From positions 1,750 to 25,839 of the forward strand of contig JAIPMN010022421.1 of the NCBI GenBank assembly GCA_020650975.1: 24,090 bases of DNA. The letters are read 5' to 3'. This DNA is from Apostichopus californicus. Taxonomy: Eukaryota > Echinodermata > Holothuroidea > Aspidochirotida > Stichopodidae. This document shows positions 12,301 through 21,300 of this stretch, in pieces. The position numbers were made by a program, and so were the translations under genes. Each line of letters starts with the position of its first letter. Positions within the stretch are counted from its first letter, which is position 1. Under the pieces are notes generated by a model. The model was given only the letters and a program-made list of their open reading frames with translations. It did not search any database and had not been told where the DNA came from.

Positions 12301-15300
12301 TAAAATCACATGGTATGCCAAATAAACTATCATCAGTCAAAGAATTTTGAAAAACTTTCACAACTCTGACAACATGTTCAGTAGTCTATATATTACCGCT
12401 GTATAGGCCTCTTACTATAGTACAGGAAACACTAGTGTCAGTGGTTTATCCTAGCCTGATACTGATTACCATAACAACGCTGAAATCTCACTGACAACTT
12501 TAGAGGTTCTTGTCCAGAAAAGTACAGTAGAAAGTAGTTTCAGCCTGGGCCAAATAATGCTCTTTCATGTTTGAATAATTTACCAGAGGTAAGCGAAATT
12601 ACTGTTAGCGGAAAAAATTGAGAACACACACATTGCACGGCCCGGTAACTTTTTCAGAGTGCATTTTTTGAATGAAAATATACATGCTTTGTCAAAAGAA
12701 TTTGAAAACTAATCATTAGGTTAGTTAACAAATTTACTTTGTACATAATATGAGTACTGTACAGTACCTGGAATCAATAGCACTAGGCTTCCAGACTTTT
12801 CATTAATGGACGGATGGCAGGTTAGGTGAATCGGGGCTTCGGATAATAGAGGCTTCAGGTAATCAGAGTTTTACTGTAACTTAAATGAAGCCACGATGCA
12901 CTACAGGAATTAACATTTGCACAAACATTCAATAAAAGAATGCACATGCATTGAACATTTCAATTTTTTAACAGCTTGAAAGTACAAAAAAAAAACATAA
13001 AAAATATAATACCAGTAAGAACTTACCGATACATGTGTAGGTCTCCTCCACATTTAAATCCCACAGGCCATTGGAGAGACATTCAACGGAAGCCATTGTA
13101 TTTGCCGGCTGTGTTTCTAAAGTGTATTGATCTGTACACTGGACATCACACAACGAACCAGCAAATGGCTCTGAAGGGCTTTGACAGAAGAAGGGCTGGA
13201 TATCCAATTGGGCATCAAATGACTCCAGAGAACTGCATGTTACCACTTGAGAACGACAAAATGGAAGTGAGTGTGAACATGTGAAAGAAACAATACTCTT
13301 GGAGTCGAGAGACCCCAAGTAGGGTCATAACTATATGCAGGATAAGACTGGCCGTTTCCCCATTCATTGCCTAAATAGCCTTTCAAATAACTATGTTAAG
13401 GCCAACCCCTGATCGAAAGGTGCACATATGTGGTTGGCTTATTGGTTAGACTTCTCACAGAACCATCACTATATTTCTGATCCCAAGTAAGTAACCAAAT
13501 TCTAGATAATTCCTTCACAGTTTGTACCACTAAGAGAAGAAGCTAACACCAACCTAAACACCGACAAGCACCGATTTAAAGATAGTCACATACCATAAAC
13601 AGAGGACTTCTCTTTCCCTTGGGACTGAGAGATATAAATTTCAGCAAAAGTGTGGGCTGTTAGTGTCACTAGAAGCCTGCAATTTCTGGGGCTTCAGTCC
13701 CTCATTGCCACTGGCAACTCTCTAATGGCAGCTTGTTGAGCTATCATTCACACTTATTACCTAATATTAATAGCACACACAAATTTCAAATTACATAGGC
13801 CAGAGCAACACTGGAAATGTTTTCTTTTAATGAGCAGATAGGGGGGGGGGGTGATTTTGAGAACATTTTATCTTTGTATACAGATCCAACTTATGTAATT
13901 GCAATTTAACTTATGAAACAGATAAAGACAAAGATATGTTGTCCAGATACAGAGTTGTTGACAATTGACAAATCTTAATCATGGACGTTAAATATGAATG
14001 TAAGAGACTGACTTCAGTTAGCTTGCGGCTTTGATAAGCCAATGAGGCTTCTTCACAAGTTCCTGCGAATACATACATATGTCTCTGCATGATGACTAAC
14101 CTCAAACGAAAGGATACATTTTCCAACATTAAGACGAAAATAAAAATATGTCATTTGCCAACCGATCGCGAGAGAGCGTGTGAGTGACACCGTAACATGC
14201 ATTGTGTCAACAGATACCAATGCATAAAGTATCTTCAATGTATCTAATGAGTCCCATTTATAGTTACCTTGACATATTGGTTCCTGATCCCTCACCCACT
14301 TGGTTTCTCCATTCACTGTTTGACAGGTAGTGTCAGCTGACCCTACCAGTCTGTAACCTTCATTACAGCTCATCTTACAAGAAGAGCCTTCTTTATTGGA
14401 GCATGGTCCCACAAAGATACCAAACACTGGAGAATACAACTGTGGGCAGGTACGATCTGTAAATTTATAAAACATTATTAAGAGCCTTGCAGCTAAATTT
14501 GATGTGTAAAAGTAAGTTGGCCTGACGTTGCGATCCTAGCAGGATCTTCTTCAGAGGCTAAATGACAATTTGACAATTTTTAAATATTTAATTTTTTTTT
14601 TAACTTTTTAAATTTTTAAAATTTGTAAATGACAATTTTAAAATTTGATAACAGATTCAAAGTTCATCATTATCCAGACCTATATGGGAGGACCTAAGCA
14701 CACTGGTACCTGATTAATTAAACTGTTATGATGAACCATGATGAATTATGTTTTAAATATTAGTGCATTGGAGGTGAAGCAGTAATGTTATCCAATGGTG
14801 GGCAAGAGAATGCAAACTAGAGGGCGGACCATTGCCAAATCTCCCTTACGTTCGAACGTCTATTCAATGGAATCAGCAAAGCATATATACCACGGCTCCT
14901 CTCGGCTGCTGTGTCTGATATGCAAAGTGGGTGGTGCCAGCACCATGCCCGGGATGACCATCATTCAGATTTGTGATGTCATAGGCTGGCCTATGGGAAT
15001 GTCCCTAGTATGCAGAAGACCTCACTTTAGGGAGTCTAACTTCTTTTAATAAATTGATTATTAACAATGACAGAAAAGATATACGTGATACAGTTTAGAA
15101 TCTTCAAACTACATTATAAAACAAAGGATAATTTTGCAGGGATAAATAAGTGGAAAAGTCACATGACTTTCTTGTCATGATTCCCTTAGGGAATATCACA
15201 GTGCTAATAGAAAACTCAAACACAGTAAAGGAAAGTTATGCATGGCATTAATAAGAGGCAGTTAGGGTAGACACTGCGGATATTACTATAAAGACTGCAG

Positions 15301-18300
15301 GATTATTCACCTCTCACCACAACATCAAAGTAACATCTCCTCTGGTTACCCGACAGATCGGTAGCCGTGCATGTTACCAGATATTCACCAGAGGGGAGGG
15401 ACGCACCCTCCAGAGGGTCACAGGTCACATCAGGAGTACCGCCGTCATTGTCTGTCGCCGACACCGACCAGCTTATCACAGCGGTGTCGGTCAAGGGGTC
15501 GGTGTAAAACAATAGCTGGTCAGGACATGATGTAAAATCAGGCACTTCTGTGTCTGAAAGGGAAAAATTACAGAGTTGTAATATTGCCAATTTTATTTTT
15601 CCACACTTTGCAGGCAGAACTCTCTCCTTTAAAAATACTTTATTTGATAGCAAAATATTTACTAACTACCATTGAAAAAATAACACTGCAATCATGTGCA
15701 AGTTGATCTATTGTTAACTGTTATTGTTATCACCGTGGACACATAGGATGATTACAAAGAATATGTTTGAATAATGATTCTAGTTTGAGATTAATTTCTT
15801 CAAGTGCCATCCGACACTGTTTCTGATGGTCTTAATCTGATGCAGCAGCCACCAATTCTTTGACCAATTTGAGTAAGGGAATTCACTCTATTCTCTCGGA
15901 TGAATCTTATCCGTCAAAAACACTTGGCTCTTGTTCCTCTATTGCTGAAGAGTCAGCAGGTTGATGTAAGCATTGCAACAAAAATGATCTCAACAAGAAC
16001 GACAAACAGTACAGAACCAAAATGTTGATAACTTTTCATAAGGTTTAAAAGACCCATGTGTCTTTCCTCTGGTTGTGTAGTACCTAATACTGCCTCTCCC
16101 ATCATCAGTTGAAGCAGGTAGCAAGCATTATTTTTACCAACTATCTCGTTCAAGCAACATGTCCGAGATGTGGTTAAACTTATCTTCTCATCGTTATTTC
16201 CTTCATCTTTACATCTCTTTTTTGTTGTGTCTTATTTTGCTCTATTCATTGCTCATTTTGTCTAATTTAACTGTCTCTCTGTCCATCTGTTGTCTCTCTG
16301 TCCATCTGTGTCTCTTAATGTGTCCTAACTTTGTTTTCGTTTCAGTTAGCCTCTGAAGAAGATCCTAAGAGGATCGGAACGTGAGACCCTCTAACTCAGG
16401 GTTTCCCAAACTTTATCCCCCCACGAACCCCATGTGGATGTCAGAGTTGTCCATGAACCCCCAACTTTTTGAGACACGATCTGAGTCATTATTATACTAT
16501 AATACGCATAACAGTGCTTCATAAAAGATCAAGTTCATAGTGTAATAATGTAATGAAAGAAGAGATGAACAAATATTTATTTGGAAACTTCAAGATCAGA
16601 TAACAAATTGTATCACGCATCGATCACCCATCACACACGATGAGACGGATGCTCCTATTTTTTATCACATGCAGGGTACTGTACTTCTATGGCAACATAT
16701 GCGAATGGAATGCAAAAAGAGTTTGTCGATAGGTTCGACTTTTGTACATTACTAAATTATATGATATATCAGATTTACTCTAGTTTTGACTTTCAGAAAT
16801 GTCTCACGAAACCCCCTGGGATGGACTCACGCACCCCCTGGGGGTTCATGCACCCAGTTAGGGAACCCCTGCAGTCTAACTTTTAAAATATTACCTACAC
16901 AGGGTTTTGGCTTTAGATATACAGTTTTTTCTCCCTTCTCTTTTATTTTCAGCTGATGATAACATTACATCAAAGCACTCAACTTCAAGATTCTACAGAG
17001 TATTCTATCTTCCTCTCAAATCCAAAGACAGAACAAGCAAAAATAAATGTCAGACTATTCCGTTAGTGTCAATACAGCATCAGAATAATTCTGCAGCTTT
17101 TTAAAACAGTAACCACTGATGCAGGGGCGGACTGGGTCTTAAAACCTGCCGGGCATTTTCCACCTAGACCAGCACATTATTCATTGATATGCTACTTACA
17201 TAGTGATCCCCATCCTGGGGAGGGGTCTAAGGGGATGCGGTGCCCCTCCCCATGTATATTTTTTTGAAGTTAAGGAATGCCTAGATGCAAAATGGTGCTA
17301 TATTTCTCAATTTTGTAGGTTACAATAAACCTTTAAAAATGACCCAAAATTAATTTTCCAGAAGCAACACTTGATTAAACTGAGAAAAGTTAAACAAGTA
17401 AATAGAAATAGACAAAAATATATGTTTTAGACTGGATTTTATTTAGTTTTTCAAGCATATTGTGACAACATGCTTGAAAAAAACCTAAATAAAATCCATT
17501 AGCACGGACGGGTTGCCAATAGCGCGTTCTTTTGTTACAAACTAACAGACTAACTAACATGGTGATTTCATGAGCTGATTCCTACAGTTAAAAATATATT
17601 TCTACACAGCCCGTCTGTATTCTATTAACTACTGTGAAAATGGGCTGTAATTTTTACCAGGCTCCCCAGCCCAGCGGGCATTGCCCAAATGCCTGTGTGG
17701 CCAGTCCGCCACTGCACGGATGTTAGAATGACATCCATTTTATTTTTTTATTTATTATTTTTCCAGATGGGTTACAGACATTCAAATTTGATCAAACTTA
17801 CCTATGCACTCTAGATTATAGACATCACGAGACCATTCACCATTTCCGAGACATATCACCTGAGCTGAGGTGATGGGATGGACCGTGAATTCCGACTCGC
17901 AGGAGAAGACACACTGCTGTCCGTATCTCGGATCAGAGGTTGCACACCCCGGTGGGGAAACGACGAGGTTACCACCGACATTTATCGTCGGACACGTAAT
18001 TGCTGCAAGAGAAAGTTGGAACTTCTGAATATTCACAAGACTACTCCCAACCCCTGGATGCATTCGGGAAAGCTAGTGGATATTTCATAAAAGCCCAATG
18101 TTCAAGGCGATATTTCCTTTGCATGGAGTTTGGCAACATCCGTAGAAACTCACATCTTTGTCACAAGATAATTGTTAATAATATTTACCAAAAACAAACA
18201 AAAAAACAGGAAAATTTTCCACCTTCAATTTGCACAGCCAGTTGGGACAATATCCTAATGCTAAAACCTCTCGAAACTGTCCTCCCATATCATGCTTCAA

Positions 18301-21300
18301 AGCACTCGTATTGACAGTACAAACATTTCCTGACCTTCATCTGATACTAACATGATATTCATACTGCTCGTACTGACCATACAAGTGCTCTGAAGCGGGA
18401 CATGCCGGTACAGTATCAAAAAAATTTTCCCAACTGGGTGATAGAAATCAAGGGTTACTGAATATACCTGAAGATGTTTGCAGTCACATATATTTTCAAG
18501 GGAACCTACAACACTTGTGTACTACTCATATATTGAACAAGGTCAATAACATCTAAGCTATATTCTAATACCCTAGATAACCAAAAGTTTCCCAAAAATG
18601 TGTCACAAATATCAGCTAGACTTTGCAAATACCACATCTCAAAGTTTCATACTGGTTTGTATAGTGTCACAGCAATTGTTTAACACCATAAGAATATCTA
18701 TGTCCTGTGTAAAATAAAACATTGCGAAAAACTTAGCAAATATGCCGCCAACAGGTCACTACTCCATCACTTGTGTGCAAAGATATCTTCAGTTGGCTAT
18801 GCAAATACATGGTAATCATCAAAGATATTTTCTTCTCTCCTCTCAAACGACAATGTTTATGCCATGTCCAACATGTGCAACATGCATGTCCAACATGTGC
18901 AACATGCATGTCCAACAGCTGGCACCATCAAATTCAGACCTTTCACTTCTAACATAATATTTTTGCAGTCAGGCAGTTCAATTATTGTCAAGAAGAAATC
19001 TCTACTTCAAACTATTTTATAAAGTAGGAATATGGAACACCGTTCTACGTCTTGTCCTTTTGGTCAGGGCAACACTCACCCTCACACTCGAAACTAGCCT
19101 CACTCCAACTCCCATCTGCCTGGCACTGCACTGTGCTCTGTCCATTCGGAGTAAAACCGTGAGGGCAGTAGAAAGAACAGACACTTCCAAAGGCAGCAAA
19201 GTTTCCTGGACTGCCTCCGCAATTTGACGGCAGAGCATTGACCGGTGGAACCACGACTGGACATCGACGAACTAGGAGAAGCAGACGGCGACTTAACAAT
19301 ATAAATCATGATAAAAAACCAGTATTGGTTTGTGTGTAACAGCTGTGAACTGTAAAGAGGGCTCACCATTTATGCAGGAACAGTCTAGGGTGGAATAATT
19401 AATGTCACAATGAATCATTCAAAAGAAGCCCTGGTCAAAAGGGAAACTCACTTGTGCAAATAGTATCTGTTCCACTCCAGTATGGATTCCCACCAAGTGA
19501 GCCGGCTACCTCACACGTACGTACCGTGGATCCCGATAGCTGGTACCCTGTATTGCAGACTAGGTTGCAAGAGCTGCCAAAGTGATTGGTGCACGTCTGC
19601 ACGGCTCCTCCTTCCGGCTGTCTCAGGTTAGGACATCGTTTAACTTAAAAGAAATCAAAATAAAAGTAAGAAATAAAAGGAAACAGGTTCAGACTCTGAC
19701 ATTTATTTGGGTGAAGACAACTTCAAGTTGTCACTTTCCATATATACAGTATGTGTCTATCCAGGGAAAACCTGTAGGAACTTGAAAACACAAGTTTACA
19801 CAGGAATCAGTGACAAACTGTGGCAAGAATTCCAATATGTCAAGATGTGTGAACCGGCAGGGTTTTTTTTTTCTTTCTGTGACACAAGATTTGTCCAAGT
19901 TTGCATTTATACTTGGCTTGGATTGTCTCACGTTGGCCACAGGTAGACTCACACATATTCACAAGTTGTCCTTTTTGTCAAAACCCACAGGTTTCCATAT
20001 ATGTTTCACAAGTTTTTGGCACAAGTGAATAGTGTGAAAACATTAAGTTTAGCTGTGAAATTAAATCTATAAACACTGCTTTTCCAAAGGGCACAAATCT
20101 ATGAGTGTTTCTGTCTTTCCCTTTACCCATGTTTACCCCAGAGTTTGCAATTGATTTCTTGTAACTTTGCGAAATCACTTACTGAAAAAAAACTCCAACA
20201 TTTTGGTAACTAAAAGTTTATAACAATCAGATTATATTTTAAGAAATCCCAGTACGTGTACTGGGATTGGTATACCATATCAATGTTTATTACAGAGCAG
20301 CCCTTTTTCTACAGAACGGCTTTTTAGATCCTTTATTGTAGCTTTTCGATAACTTTTGTAACAAATTTGTATGGGTTTATTATTTTCTTAATCTCTTCAA
20401 CATTTATATGTCTTAAACTGTATTGTTGATGTTCTTTTTTGTTATAATTTTTTATCCTATTTATAATATTTCTGTAAATTTATACTGGAATATAGAATGA
20501 ATGAATTAATGAAGGTGATGCTTTACGAAGAACATTCCTTTTGCTAACCTCCTTCATCTCACTCCAATATTACACTAAAAAAAAGCATTCATAATAAAAA
20601 TAAGTTTTCTAATAATTACTACATTTTGCAAGATTTGGAATTCTCAGCTATTAAACTGGATTTTTTATTTTTATTATTACTTACCTTCTACATTGAGGTT
20701 AGCTGTGCAGTAAGCTCTATTGCCAGATGAATCAGTGACTTGGAAACCAATGGATGTTAATCCCTCTGGATATGTTGACGAGGCTGAAATATCACCACCA
20801 TCCACCCTGGCAACCAAAGGAACAAAAAAATGACAAATGACAATACTCATATACAGTCAAAATATTAACGGACGGCTTTTCTTTTTTCTTTCATAGATAG
20901 TCTGGAATTTTGAAGGTATTGCTAAGCAACTACGAGTAAACACCTACCATATTAATTGAGCACGCAATGTGAAAGTCTTAGCTAATGCAACATACCATCA
21001 GATTTATATATAATTATACACAATAAGTTTTTGATAGTAGATTTACAAAGATAGCAGCTGCAAAAATCTTCCTCTTCCAAACTTCCTCTCAGAACAGTAT
21101 TCTCACACATTTTTGAGATAATCTTGAAAGTGACTTTGTCAAAATCTGGTGCTAACATACATAATACTTGACAGTACTTGAGTACTTGACAGTGGAAGGA
21201 AAGATATTGATTCTAGAACAAAATAAAAATGCAGTTACCTTCATCCACAAAATTCGCACCAGAGAACTAAAAAATTCATCACTTCAAAAGGCTGGCACTT

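Larger units (their letters stand above)
15554..17801. other. 2.2-kb intron between CCP4 and HYR2, transposon-rich
   Basis: Carries the second hammerhead-like motif and both hAT MITEs. A duplicated TGTCTCTCTGTCCATCTG lies at 16272-16308. From 15554 to about 16150 I recognise nothing. Confidence 0.55.
18003..19079. other. Intron between CCP3 and CCP4
   Basis: Contains the foldback element and the minisatellite. Nothing else recognised. Confidence 0.5.

Noticed and set aside
14795..15049. 84-codon plus-strand frame in a GC-richer patch
   Set aside because: No recognisable motif, no splice or promoter context; left as unexplained intron sequence.
16159..16356. Membrane-protein-like 65-codon frame
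   Set aside because: Hydrophobicity comes from T-rich sequence with a duplicated TGTCTCTCTGTCCATCTG; it overlaps the retroelement-like region and has no gene context.
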